Below are positions 11,223 to 21,292 of a DNA stretch of 64,000 nt, one piece after another. Each line of letters begins with the position of its first letter. The first letter of the stretch is position 1. The DNA comes from Mixophyes australis. Taxonomy: Eukaryota; Chordata; Amphibia; Anura; Limnodynastidae. The notes under the pieces were generated by a model. The model ran no database searches and was not told the origin of the DNA. It worked only from the letters and a program-made list of their open reading frames with translations. The stretch spans positions 257,359,011-257,423,010 of the forward strand of contig JAVHZZ010000004.1 of assembly GCA_036250195.1 (NCBI GenBank). Direction: 5' to 3'. A program made the position numbers and the translations under genes.

Positions 11223-11901
11223 TGTCAGGCCTGGTAGAAGACTGGAATGAAGGAGAACACTAACCGGTATTAGCACTACTGAACTAGTAGGTACAGAGTC
11301 TAACATACCCCTGGTATTCGCCAGGGACCCCCGCAAGGAGGTTTGGACTTCGTTGCACAAGGCACGCAGGTCGCGGTCCTACTAACCAGTTGCCGGTGTA
11401 GTGATAGAAGGGTCAGACGGTCCGGGTCAAGCCAATTCGGGAATGCAAGGTACAAAAGTAGGATCCAGAAGGGTAGTCAAACAAGCCAAGGTCACAGGAA
11501 CAATGTGGTGCAGGCAGATAGGAGGATGGTCGACAAGCCGGGTCACAACAGGAGAGCGGATACACAGGAGAATGGTCAGGGAAGCTGGGTCACAACAGGA
11601 AATACTCACTAGTATGCTGGAGACAGAAACCTGTTACTCTGGCACCCTAATGGCGCCAGAGCCAGGTTTAAATAGGAGCAGGGTAGCAGGGCTTGGAGGA
11701 GGCTAGAGGAGGATCAGGCACGCTGCGTGCCGATAATAGTGTCCCGTTGCCTAGCAACGGGATGGACCTGGGCGCATGTGGCCGACGGAGGGACAGCTGG
11801 GGGCGAGGCACACCTGTTACTAGGCAATAGGGCGCCCCGACCGAAGCTCCACAGGCGTCCGTCCCCGTGAAGTGGAAGAACAGTGGGGACGGCGCCTGAC
11901 A
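11223..11901 (-). mobile_element. 3' LTR of Gypsy B
   Basis: This 679-bp LTR has symmetric ends, TGTCAGG at 11223 and CCTGACA ending at 11901. On the minus strand a TATA-like CTATTTAAACC reads near 11670. It is immediately preceded, in element sense, by a polypurine tract. It is colinear with the 5' LTR at 16529-17175 apart from small indels. Confidence 0.9.
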
Positions 11902-11925
11902 GTATCCCCCCTCCTCTTTCTTCCC
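11902..11925 (-). promoter_or_regulatory. Polypurine tract of Gypsy B
   Basis: On the minus strand a purine run, AAAGAGGAGGGGGGATAC, ends exactly at the 3' LTR start. This is the expected plus-strand primer site for reverse transcription and it fixes the element's orientation. Confidence 0.8.
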
Positions 11926-12467
11926 AAAAGAAGGGTTGGTCCTCTCCAAAAATTTCACAAGGAGACGGGGAGCGTGTAGATCAGCCTCAGGGACCCAAGA
12001 TCTCTCCTCGGGCCGTAGCCCTTCCAGTGTACCAGGTACTGATGATTACCACGAATGTAACGGACCTTCAAGATTCTCTCAACTTCATACTCATCGCCCA
12101 GAGAGGTCTTGATGGGCTAAGGAACAACTGGTTCTTTGAAGAATTCATTGAGGACCAGGGGTTTTAACAGGGAGATGTGGAATGTGTTGTGGATCCTGAG
12201 GGAAGGAGGTAAGGCGAGTTTATAAGAGACTGGATTGATAGTTTGGGAGATGGCAAATGGTTCAATGAAACGAGGTTCCAATTTATGGAGGGAACACAGA
12301 GTCTCACAGTAGATACCGGAACTTCTGATAAGAGAGGGAGGTGTAGGATGTTCCATAGACAATGAAAAAAGGAGAATAGCCCAGAGAAGAATGTAAGAGG
12401 TATTATGTGCAAACTCGGCCCAATAAAGGAGGTCACTAGAGGAAGCTTGATACTCTGAAGAAAAGCA
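11926..12467 (-). pseudogene. Gypsy B integrase C-terminus and chromodomain
   Basis: In minus-strand sense the integrase tail ends with a segment like [20 protein letters not shown] (about 12270-12190). It is followed by a chromodomain: VERILKVRYIRGNHQYLVHW at about 12085-12030, then KGYGP and, after a one-base shift, RSWVPEADLH. The aromatic cage and WKGY-like core mark it as a chromovirus chromodomain, which in this group directs integration towards marked chromatin. The frame breaks near 12010 and 12120, so the integrase tail and chromodomain are no longer continuous. Confidence 0.8.
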
Positions 12468-13424
12468 TTACAGGAAACCCTCCAGATCCTGATTCTCTCG
12501 TTCCATCTGTCCATTAGTCTGAGGGTGATAACCAGAAGAGAAGTTGAGTTTGACCCCGAGTTTGGTACAGAAGGCTCTCCAGAATTTAGCCACAAATTGT
12601 ACTCCGCAATCGGAGATAATCTCTTGAGGACAACCGTGGAGACGGAATACATTTTTTAAAAACAGATTTGTGAGCTCAGGACCTGAGGGAAGGCCTTTAC
12701 AGGGAATGAAGTGGGACATCTTGGAGAAGCGATCTACCACGACCCAGATGGTATTGTAGTCGTGGCTAGGAGGAAGATCGGTGATAAAGTCCATCGTGAT
12801 GCTGATCCAGGGGGAGTCAGGAATGGGAAGAGGAAGTAGAAGGCCAGAAGGACTCTGCCTAGGGGTCTTGTGGCGAGCACATACGCAGCAAGCCGACACA
12901 AACTTGCGTACCTCCGAACCAAGGGAGGGCCACCAGTAGTATCTAGAAAGGAATTCTTTAGTCCTCTTGTAGCCAGCATGGCTTGCAAATTTAGATTCAT
13001 GTGCCCAGCACAACAACTTGGGACGGAGATGTGGATCTACAAAGGAGCGTCCAGGAGGGGGAGAGACCGTGGTGGAATTAGTAAGTGCCACTACTTGAAC
13101 GGGGTTAAGAATGGTCTTGTTGTCCGGAGGAACCAGGGAATCGGCATTATCAAAAGATCTGGATAATGCGTCGGCTTTGCAATTCTTAGAACTAGAATGA
13201 AAAGTAAGGATAAGTTGGTACCGAGAAAAAAAAAGGGACCAGCGAGCCTGGCGCAGATTGAGACATTGTGCCTCCTGAAGGTAGGTAAGATTTTTGTGGT
13301 CGATCATTACTGTCACAGGGAGGTAACGCCATTCTTCCAGTTCCATCTTAACAGCTAGGAACTCCTTATCTCCAATCCCATAGTTCAATTCACAACTGGA
13401 ATTTTTTGGGGGAGGAATCCACAT
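12468..13424 (-). pseudogene. pol: Gypsy B RNase H and integrase core
   Basis: The 318-codon frame starts in RNase H (YGIGDKEFLAVKMELEEWRY, MIDHKNLTYL, NCKADALSR). It continues into integrase with an HHCC-type module (HESKFASHAGYKR then CCVCARHKTPR). The core follows: ITMDFITDLPPS, IISDCGVQFVAKFW and YHPQTNGQMERE. All three DDE positions are present, although the usual Arg after the second Asp is Cys. The real start lies upstream, since RNase H is frameshifted from RT near 13400-13420. A stop ends the frame at 12468, beyond the catalytic Glu. Confidence 0.9.
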
Positions 13425-14215
13425 GTCTCCAAGGAGCCAGAAGAGGACTTTTGGGACAGGACAGCCCCTATTCCTACAGAGGAGGCATCAAGCTCGAGAA
13501 AGAATGATCTCCCTTTGTCCGGTTGTTTGAGAATGGGAGCAGAACTGAACGCCTCCTTAAGAGTTTTGAAAGCCGTCACTGTGTCTAGAGGCCATGATTT
13601 ACAGCAGGCTCCCTTGCGAGTCAAGGCCGTAATGGGACTGATGATGGATGAGAAGTCTCTAACGAACTGGCGGTAGTAGTTGGAAAACCCGATGAAGCGT
13701 TGAGTAGCTTTAAGTCCAGTGGGAAGTGGCCAGTTGAGGATTGCCTTGACTTTCTCTGGGTCCATTTGGAGGCCAGTACCGGAAACCAGGTAGCCAAGGA
13801 AGGGAACCTGGGGACATTCAAGGAGGCATTTGTCCAGTTTACAATACAAGAAGTGTTCTCGGAGACGAGAGAGAACATTCTTAACATGAAAACGATGGGA
13901 GCGTAGATCAGGTGAAAATACCAGGATATCGTCCAGGTAGACAATCACAGATTGGTACAGAAGATCCCTGAAGATCTCTTTGATGAACTGCTGAAAAATG
14001 GCAGGGGCATTACAGAGCCCAAAGGGCATCACCAGGTACTCATAGTGCCCATCACAAGTGTTGAATGCCGTCTTCCACTCATCGTCCTTACGAATGCATA
14101 TCAAATTGTAAGCTCCTCTGAGATAAAGTTTGGAGAGGATCTTGGCACCGCGGATACGATCGAATAGTTCCGTAATAAGGGGCAGAGGGTAGCGGTTCTT
14201 GATAGTTTTTTGCAT
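13385..14215 (-). pseudogene. pol: Gypsy B reverse transcriptase with altered motif A
   Basis: The frame covers fingers to connection: [43 protein letters not shown] (catalytic motif C intact, about 13930) and GFSNYYRQFV. In motif A the expected Asp reads Tyr: KLYLRGAYNLI, codon near 14124. Gypsy A keeps Asp at this position. The upstream RT N-terminus (FFLVKKK and before) is in another frame, separated by a run of T at 14253-14262. RT would copy element RNA, but loss of this Asp should abolish polymerisation. Confidence 0.9.
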
Positions 14216-14930
14216 TGAGGCGACGGTAATCTATGCAAGGTCTTAAGGAGCTGTCCTTTTTTTTTCACTAAAAAGAATCCGGCCCCCACGGGAGAAGAGG
14301 ATTTCCTGATAAAGCCTCGTTGAAGATTGTCAAAGACGTACTGTGACATGGCCTCGGTTTCTGGTAGAGATAGTGAGTAAACCCTACCCTTGGGGATAGT
14401 TTCACCATGCATGAGTTCAGTGGGAAAATCCCACGCACAATGTGGAGGTAGACTCTCAGCGGCAGACTTGCTGAACACATCAAGGAATTCTAGGTACGGT
14501 TCCAGAAGCTTATACTGGGAGACCAGTGAAAGACAAGGTAGGTGAGTGGGTGGGAGCACCTTAGAGAGGCATCTGTTGAAGAAAGAAGCACCCCAGGAAG
14601 ATACCTGGGCATGAAACCAATCGAACTGTGGAGAATGAATCCTGAGCCAGGGCAAACCCAAAATGATGGAGTTGACGGATTGAGGAATGACCAAGAACTT
14701 GATCCACTCATGATGAAGAACCCCTACCTGCAACCAGACTGGACTAGTGATACAGGTGATGAAACCGTTGCTGACTCAGTTACCATCCACTGCAGTGAGA
14801 ACCAAAGGCTGCGGCAACGGATGAAAGTGTATACGAAGCTTAGACACCAGAGTGGCGGAAATGAAGTTCCCTGCAGATCCAGAATCCACAAAGGCGGAGC
14901 ATTCCAGGGAGATATCCGCAGTCTTGAGGG
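14216..14930 (-). pseudogene. Gypsy B protease and RT N-terminus
   Basis: An active-site triad VDSGSAGNFI is encoded near 14870-14890, and ILGLPWLRIHSPQFDWF near 14610-14660, as in other Ty3-type retropepsins. The linker FLDVFSKSAAESLPPH and the RT start (KGRVYSLSLPETEA, about 14390) follow. An in-frame stop occurs near 14783. The upstream boundary is a nested solo LTR at 14931, which separates protease from Gag. Confidence 0.8.
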
Positions 14931-15525
14931 TGTCACGTCTTTCACTAGTATTGGTGCTACTAAACTGGGAGGTGCGGAGTCTAACGCACCACCGGTGTTC
15001 ACCAGGGACCCCCGCAAGGAAGTTTGGGCTTTGCTGCGTGTGATGCGCAGATCGCGGTTCTCCCAGATAGTTACCAGAGCAGCGAATGGAGAGTAGTCAG
15101 TCAGGCCGAGTCGAAACCAGAAAAGCGCAGTACAATGGAGAGAAGGCAAAGAGTAAACAGGAACGGTCCAAGGTCAATACCAGAGCGGGCAGCAAAGTAC
15201 AAAAGAGAGATCCGGAAGAGAAGTCAAACTAGCCAGGAGTCAATACACAGGAGAATACTCAGGAACAATAATAGTAATGCTGGAGCTGGATAGAACCAAT
15301 ACTCTGGCACCCTAATGGTGCCAGAGTGAAGTTTAAATAGCACCAAACAGGAAGTCCGGTCCCAGAGGATTTCGTCTATGTTACTAGGCAACAGAAGCGG
15401 CGCACTGCACATGCGCGAGCGCCGCGAAAATGTGATTGCGTCCATTGCCTAGCAACAGGACGTGAGTTGCGGCCAGAGGATGTCCGTCTCCGGCACCCAG
15501 CGAGGTGCGGAGACGGCGCCTGACA
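14931..15525 (-). mobile_element. 595-bp solo LTR nested in Gypsy B
   Basis: The block runs from TGTCACG to CCTGACA. It is flanked by GAGGG (14926-14930) and GAGAG (15526-15530), a 5-bp duplication with one change. Its sequence resembles the Gypsy B LTRs (shared CCCCGCAAGGA, GGCGCCTGACA and a locally similar GTGCCAGAGT segment), so it is a sister family. It is younger than Gypsy B. Confidence 0.85.
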
Positions 15526-16528
15526 GAGAGTAACTGGCATCAAGAAGTTGGTATCCTTAAGAGAATAGGGAGTATTAAAACTGGATCCTAAGACAAGCTT
15601 CCTTCTATTGCCTAGGAGATGGAGTTTCCCGGCCTCTTAGGACAAGTTGATAGCAGATGACCGAACTCCCCACAATACAGACAGAGGCGGTTCTTAATCC
15701 GGCATTCTCTTTCATCCCGGGATAGATGAGAACGACCAATCTGCATAGGCTCTTCGGCCTGGAGGAGCCGGGTACTGGAAATGAGGAGCCAAACGAGTAA
15801 GGCGGCGGCCCTGGTCTCTCTCCAGAGAGCGTTCTTGTTGACGAATGTCCACTTTGACGCTAAGCGAGACCAGCTAGTCCAGTTTGGTAGGAAGATCCCG
15901 GGAAGCGAGAGCATCCTTGATAGGATCAGACAACACCTGCCAAAAAGTAGCTGTCAAGGCCTCATCGTTTCACCCCAGCTCAGAGGCGAAGGTAGGGAAT
16001 TGTACAGCATACTGGCCAGCCGAGATGGATCCTTGTTGAAGAGCAATGAGACTGGAGGCTGCAGAAGAAACTCGGCCGGGCTCATCAAATACTTTATGAA
16101 AATTTTCAATGAATATAGTGGAGTTGTAAAGAGATACATCGTTACGTTCCCATAACGGGGAAGCCCAGGCCAGGGCCTGTCCGGTGAGAAGGGATATAAT
16201 ATAAGCTACCTTGGCTCTCTCACAAGAGAAATTCTCCGGTACAAGTTCAAATTGGATGGAGCATTGATTAAGAAATCCTCGACATCCCTTGGGGTTGCCA
16301 TAATACTTCTCAGGAGTAGGTACATAGACTCCTGGGCATAGCGGCATTCACGCTAGGAGGAGGTGCGGCCGGAGAAGCTGCCTGGGGTAGATTCATGGAA
16401 TCCAGGCGGGATATCACACCTTGAATACACTGCAGGATTTGAGCCTGGTTAGTCTCTTGCAGTTCCACTCACTGGCCCAAATGGAGGAGGAAGTCACGAG
16501 CAGAGGGTTCCCCAGAGCCGTCCTTCAT
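15526..16528 (-). pseudogene. gag: Gypsy B gag
   Basis: The ATG is at 16528, directly after the 5' LTR homology. The N-terminus is predicted helical and rich in Gln, with a stop near 16471. The capsid frame (16347-15970) has CRGFLNQCSIQFELVPENF and ERAKVAYIISLLTGQALAW, which matches Gypsy A. The C-terminus carries a zinc knuckle, [14 protein letters not shown], near 15650-15690. Stops and frame changes at about 15970 and 15725 break it. Domain order is capsid then knuckle, the normal order, in contrast to element C. Confidence 0.85.
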
Positions 16529-17175
16529 GGCCTGGTTGAAGACTGAAATGAAGGAGAAAACTAACCTGTATTAGCACTACTGAACTAGCAGGTGCGGAGT
16601 CTAACGTACCCCTGGTATTCGCCAGGGAGCCCCGCAAGGAGGATTGGACTTCGCTGCACAGGGCACGCAGGTCACAGTTCTACTAACCAGTTGTCCGTCT
16701 AGTGATAGAAGGGTCAGACAGTCCGGGTCAAGCCAATCGGGAATGCAGGGTACAAAAGGAGGATCCAGAAGGGTAGTCAAACAAGCCAAGGTCGAAGGAA
16801 CAATGTGGGGTAGGCAGATAGGAGACTGGTCGACAAGCCGGATCACAACAGGAGAGCAGATACACAGGAGAATGGTCGGGGAAGCCGGGTCACAACAGGA
16901 AACACTTACTAGTATGCTGGAGACAGAAATCTGTTACTCTGGAACCCTAACGGCGCCAAAGCCAGGTTTAAATAGGAGCAGGGGAGCAGGGATTGGAAGA
17001 GGCTGGAGGAGGATCAGGCACGCTGTGTGCCGATAATAGCGCCCTGACATGGGCGCATGCTCCCGACGGAGGGACAGCTGGGGGCGCAGCACACCTATTG
17101 CTAGGCAACAGGGCGCCCCGACCAAGGCTCCACAGGCGTCCGTCCACGGAAGAACAGTGGGGACGGCGCCAGACA
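16529..17175 (-). mobile_element. 5' LTR of Gypsy B
   Basis: This 647-bp LTR begins (minus sense) TGTCTGGCGCC at 17175 and matches the 3' LTR through most of its length. At the gag side the terminal CCTGACA and the primer-binding region are missing, and LTR sequence runs straight into the gag ATG through a shared CCAGGC. That fits a deletion between short direct repeats. Confidence 0.85.
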
Positions 17176-18132
17176 CATTCCCTTAATTTGAAGTCCGGCC
17201 TTTTGGACAAATACTAGGATCCTCATTTCCTTATAATCATAAAACAATTTATATTCCTATAGCCTGTTATCTACAGATAATATGTTTGGGTGTCCCAGCC
17301 ATGGTCGTGGGAATGCCCTGTACCCAAGAAGAGATACCACCCTCCCATTGCCCTCTGTACCTCTTCTTGGGGGCAGGGGTTGAATTCAAACATGAATACC
17401 ACAGACTTCCAAATGTAAATCTAATTGCATTGAAACTAACGAACAATTCAAGTTATTGAGAAAATTGTTGCTAGGTTGATTTCTATGTTGAAGCATTCGG
17501 GGGTGATGGAGCCTTATTTGAGTTTCTCTTCTATTACCTGGTGATTGAAGATATAGTACCCCACTCTTCAGGAATTTGCAATGAACTATAATTCCATATT
17601 ATTTTGGTTTTGTTGTTTTCTGAAGTGCTCTAAAATTATGCGTTTGTTTTTCGTTTACTATGTTTCTGATGTCATCTTCCATTCTCATCTTCACATTCCT
17701 TTCTCTTAGTTTGAAGTCTTGAATTTTTGACAAATACTAGGATCCTCATTTCCTTATCATTGTAAAACAAAATATATTCCTACAGCCTGTCATCTACATA
17801 TAAGATTTTTGAGTGTCCCAGCTAAGGTCTTTGGTAATGCCCTGCACCCAAGAAGAGGTTCCACCCTCCCAATGCCCTCTGTCTTCATGGGTGCAGGGGT
17901 GGAATTCAAACATAAATACCACAGACTTCCAAATATAAATCTAATTGCTTTAACACTAACATCACCAATTCGAGTTATTGATAAAATTGTTGCTAGGTTG
18001 ATGGCTATGTTGAGGCATTTGGCGGTGATGGAACCTTAGTTGTATTTTCTTTTCTTCTATTACCTGGAGATTTGAAGATATAAAACTCTACTCTTAAGGA
18101 ATTTGCGATGAACTATAATTTCATATGATCTT
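17176..18132 (+). repeat. ~520-bp satellite array, middle segment
   Basis: Continuation of the array after Gypsy B. ACAAATACTAGG landmarks are near 17208 and 17729, and the hairpin and TGATGTCATCT blocks recur. It is interrupted at 18133 by element C. Confidence 0.85.
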
Positions 18133-18865
18133 TGTTACGATTCCTAGTAAACTCAGCAAGCAGCCACGGAAGTATAATACAAATGTCTTTATTCCAGCAA
18201 AATATATAAGCAAGGTTTCAGTTCAATGAACATGCAGGTTTTCATAAACAGGTATAACTCCCAACATAAACATGAACAGGTGTGGCAGGAAGGTACACAG
18301 AAATAACAGGTTCCACAGAATGCTAATGTAGTTTGAATGCAGGGATAAGAATGGTGAGTTACCCAGTTCCAGGATGCAAAAGTCTGTCCAGGAAGCAAAC
18401 AGAGTCCAGGCAAAGTAACTGACACAAGCAAATAATCAAGGTCCAGAAGTCAGGCCAAAAGGTCAGGGCAACATGCAAAACAGCGTGGTCCAAGGTACAG
18501 GCAAATGATTCGGGGTCTCAGGCAAGCATGCAAGGTCCAAGGTACAGGCAAATGATTCGGGGTCTCAGGCAAGCAGGCAAGGTCCAAGGTACAGGCAGGG
18601 GTCATACACAGAAGTTCAGTCCAGCAGGTATATATCAAATAACACAGGAGCAGGTTCGCAACAGCCAGGAACAAACGGGATGAACTGCACAGAGCACAGC
18701 TTGAGGCAGGTATTTAAAGCAGTGTGACAGGTGCAGTTCTAATTAGGCCTCAGGCAAGAAGATTAACTCCTTCAGGCATGCTGAAGCGTTTAGGAACAAA
18801 ACAGCAGCACCTCTGGTGGTATAAGGTACTGCTGCTAGATACAAAACACAGGAAGAGTTGTAACA
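18133..18865 (-). mobile_element. 3' LTR of element C
   Basis: 733 bp. Minus-strand AATAAA (plus TTTATT at 18188-18193) and a TTTAAATA TATA-like box near 18712 mark the transcription signals. A 47-bp GGTCCAAGGTACAGGC-type unit is partly duplicated within it (about 18490-18600). Confidence 0.9.
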
Positions 18866-18884
18866 TAGCCCCCCCTTTAAGGAG
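18866..18884 (-). promoter_or_regulatory. Polypurine tract of element C
   Basis: On the minus strand TTAAAGGGGGGGCTA abuts the 3' LTR start, the expected plus-strand priming site. Confidence 0.8.
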
Positions 18885-19011
18885 CGGATTCCAGACGCTC
18901 CATACAAGCTCCCTTCAGGTCTTCCTCCTCTTCTTTTTTTTCTTTTTATGGGATCTTCCTGAAGATCCAATTGGGCTCTTCTCCAAAGGAGTACAGAGAA
19001 GACCCAATTCC

Positions 19012-19923
19012 TCAAAAGCAAAAGAAGAATTGGCAAGTTCGTCCACCTAAGTCTCTTGTATCTTCAACGAATTCACTTTCAGAGTCTGAGTCCCAGCCAA
19101 GGGTCGGGATAGGACCTTTTATTCTGTTAGAAGATGGCGATATGCCCAAAAAGCCAGTCACCAAGGTTGATGCTTGTGGAGACTGAGGTGGCATAGAGAG
19201 ACCCCGATCAGGCGACTTGACTGGAGATGAAAGATATTTCTGACAGACTGCATTTATAAAGTCCATGGTGTTGTGGGTAATGGGATCATCAGATTTAAGA
19301 AGGGAAAAAGCCCAAGTCTGCGGCTCCCCTCTGAAATTCATGATAATCATACCAACTTGGTTGAATTGGTCAGAGAAATATCCTGGAAAATCTTCAAATT
19401 GATTTATACAAACTTGAAGGACTAAAGCAAATTGTTTCAGGTCTCCGTCAAAGAAGACTGGAGGAGGGTCTGAAGATTCAGAAGAAGCCTTTGGGCATTC
19501 AGGCTCAATAGCAGACTCTGAAGAGTTCCCAGCTTGTGCAGCAGTCTCTGGAGAGTCCCCGGCTGGGACGGCAAGTTGGGCACACTTGACGGGAAGCACT
19601 GTGAGATGCCTCAGAGCAGACAGCACTGTGAGATGCCTCAGAGCAGACAGCACTGTGAGATGCCTCAGAGCAGACAGCACTGTGAGATGCCTCAGAGCAG
19701 ACAGCACTGTGAGATGCCTCAGAGCAGACAGCACTGTGAGATGCCTCAGAGCAGACAGCACTGTGAGATGTCTCAGAGCAGACAGCACCAAGTGGTAACT
19801 CGGGCTGCACCGCATGGACAGGCAACTCGGGCTGAACCGCATGGACAGGCAACTCGGGCTGAACCGCATGGACAGGCAACTCGGGCTGAACCGCATGGAC
19901 AGGCAACTCGGGCTGAACCGCAT
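19012..19923 (-). CDS. Element C Gag, C-terminal capsid-like part
   Basis: Minus-strand frame of ~300 codons. It begins within short tandem repeats and then encodes a capsid-like region at about 19480-19230: FFDGDLKQFALVLQVC, FEDFPGYFSDQFNQVGMII and GEPQTWAFSLL. This pattern matches the Ty3/PEG10-type capsid seen in Gypsy A and B. The tail is Ser/Asp/Glu rich. There is no zinc knuckle downstream. It is in a different frame from the upstream Gag frame (19773-21188), which overlaps it inside the repeats, so one indel or ribosomal frameshift would be needed to join them. The start is therefore not an independent methionine. Confidence 0.7.
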   Translation of the reverse strand: MRFSPSCLSMRFSPSCLSMRFSPSCLSMRFSPSCLSMRCSPSYHLVLSALRHLTVLSALRHLTVLSALRHLTVLSALRHLTVLSALRHLTVLSALRHLTVLSALRHLTVLPVKCAQLAVPAGDSPETAAQAGNSSESAIEPECPKASSESSDPPPVFFDGDLKQFALVLQVCINQFEDFPGYFSDQFNQVGMIIMNFRGEPQTWAFSLLKSDDPITHNTMDFINAVCQKYLSSPVKSPDRGLSMPPQSPQASTLVTGFLGISPSSNRIKGPIPTLGWDSDSESEFVEDTRDLGGRTCQFFFCF

Positions 19924-20706
19924 GGAGCGGACTGTAAGGGCAGCTCCCCCTCTGGAGCGGACTGTAAGGGCAGCGCCCCCTCTGGAGCGGACTGTAATAG
20001 CAGCGCCCCCTCTGGAGCGGACTGTAAGGGCAGCACCCCCTCTGGAGCGGACTGTAAGGGCAGCACCCCCTCTGGAACAGACTGCAAGGGCAGCGCCCCC
20101 TCTGGAGCAGACTTTAAGGGCAGCACCCCTTCTGGAGCTGAAGACTCTGGAGTAGAGGCAGCGGCTGAAGACTCGGGAGTAGAGGCAGCGGCTGAAGACT
20201 CGGGAGTAGAGGCAGCGGCTGAAGACTCGGGAGTAGAGGCAGCGGACTCGGGACCGGACACAGCGGACTCAGGACCGGACACAGCGGCAGGAGACTCAGG
20301 ACTGGCTACCGCCAGAACTGGAATCACAGGACAGGCAGTAGCTGCAACTGGCACCGCAGGACAGGCGGCAACTGGAACTGGCACCGCAGGACAGGCGGCA
20401 ACTGGAACTGGCACCGCAGGACAGGCAGCAACTGGAACCGCAGGACAGGCAGCAACTGGAACTGGCACCGCAGGACAGGCGGCAACTGGAACTGGCACCG
20501 CAGGACAGGCGGCATCTGGAACTGGCACCGCAGGACAGGCGGCAACTGGACCTGGCACCGCAGGACAGGCGGCAACTGGACCTGGCACCGCAGGACAAGC
20601 GGCAACTGGAACTGGCACCACAGGACAGGCGGCAACTGGAACTGGCACCGCAGGACAGGCGGCAACTGGAACTGGCACCGCAGGACAGGCGGCAACTGGA
20701 ACTGGC
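19596..20706 (-). repeat. Five consecutive coding minisatellites in element C gag
   Basis: From low to high coordinate: 7 units of 27 bp (19596-19785), 5 of 27 bp (19796-19925), 7 of 30 bp (19925-20134), 4 of 27 bp plus 2 of 21 bp (20136-20285), and ~13 of 30 bp (20317-20706). Every unit length is a multiple of three, so Gag stays open. The encoded repeats include VPVAACPA-, TPESSAAAS-, APEGALPLQ- and CGSARVACP-type peptides. The multiple-of-three lengths also open shadow frames on the plus strand. Confidence 0.9.
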
Positions 20707-21188
20707 AGATTAGGCTGAAGTAAAGCAACAGGAGGTGACATGCAGAACAATCCAGGGTCTGGAGAGGAGCACACTGAAGGCTGCTCCATAGGATGTTGTG
20801 GTCTGCGGAGCGGACAGCCTTGTAAGAAATGTTCGGCACTGGCGCAGTAGAGGCATAGTTTACCAATCCTTCTGCGCCATCGTTCCTCCTCAGTGAGATG
20901 GGGACGCAGGTAGCTTGGTCGTTTAGAATCCCTAATGGTAGGGACAGCAGGCAGTACCATAGATGCAGCACCACTGTCAGAAAAAGTTCTGGGAAGATTC
21001 TCTACGGTCTGCATGCTTTCACCAGAGGAGTTTGTTGCTTTAAAATCAGAATTAGTGTTGAAACTATTTAACACAGCAGCAGGAAGGGTTTTAAGCAGTT
21101 CTTGAAGTGGAGTGGATACCTGTATGATTTGATAGCGGAGCTGAATAATGTCCATCTGCAGTATTTGTAGTTGTGGATTAAGTGACAT
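19773..21188 (-). CDS. gag: Element C Gag, N-terminal part with zinc knuckle
   Basis: The best start is the ATG at 21188, ~105 bp after the 5' LTR. It opens MSLNPQLQILQMDIIQLRYQ, a helical Gln/Leu-rich segment like the N-terminus of related Gags. A Ser/Thr-rich linker follows, then HLTEEERWRRRIGK and a zinc knuckle, CLYCASAEHFLQGC (CX2CX4HX4C), at about 20870-20830. The remaining ~300 codons are short tandem repeats. The knuckle thus lies upstream of the capsid-like segment, which is at 19230-19480. The frame is open for ~470 codons, the longest in the window. It ends in the 27-bp repeats at 19773. Confidence 0.75.
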   Translation of the reverse strand: MSLNPQLQILQMDIIQLRYQIIQVSTPLQELLKTLPAAVLNSFNTNSDFKATNSSGESMQTVENLPRTFSDSGAASMVLPAVPTIRDSKRPSYLRPHLTEEERWRRRIGKLCLYCASAEHFLQGCPLRRPQHPMEQPSVCSSPDPGLFCMSPPVALLQPNLPVPVAACPAVPVPVAACPAVPVPVAACPVVPVPVAACPAVPGPVAACPAVPGPVAACPAVPVPDAACPAVPVPVAACPAVPVPVAACPAVPVAACPAVPVPVAACPAVPVPVAACPAVPVAATACPVIPVLAVASPESPAAVSGPESAVSGPESAASTPESSAAASTPESSAAASTPESSAAASTPESSAPEGVLPLKSAPEGALPLQSVPEGVLPLQSAPEGVLPLQSAPEGALLLQSAPEGALPLQSAPEGELPLQSAPCGSARVACPCGSARVACPCGSARVACPCGSARVACPCGAARVTTWCCLL

Positions 21189-21292
21189 GGTCTTAATAGC
21201 CAAACACAGAGTTCAATACAAAAATACTAGGAATCCCGGGACTAAGCAGAGGGCGTGCAGTCAGCAGGCCTAGATTGTATGGCAGTTCATCA

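Larger units (their letters stand above)
11223..17175 (-). mobile_element. Gypsy B, near-complete chromodomain Ty3/Gypsy element
   Basis: The element has two LTRs (5' LTR 16529-17175, 3' LTR 11223-11901 on the minus strand) and an internal gag, protease, RT, RNase H, integrase and chromodomain in the usual Ty3 order. It lies inside the ~520-bp satellite. Flanks CTTTC (11218-11222) and CATTC (17176-17180) fit a 5-bp target duplication with one mismatch. A further solo LTR is nested at 14931-15525. Multiple frameshifts, stops and a changed RT active-site residue show it is dead. It is younger than the satellite it interrupts. Confidence 0.9.

Noticed and set aside
19534..20718. 394-codon plus-strand ORF across element C
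   Set aside because: It is the shadow of minus-strand gag repeats; unit lengths divisible by three keep several frames open on both strands.
20296..20974. Cys/Ser-rich and Leu/Gln-rich minus-strand frames
   Set aside because: Alternative frames of the same 30-bp minisatellite, without independent start or conserved domain.
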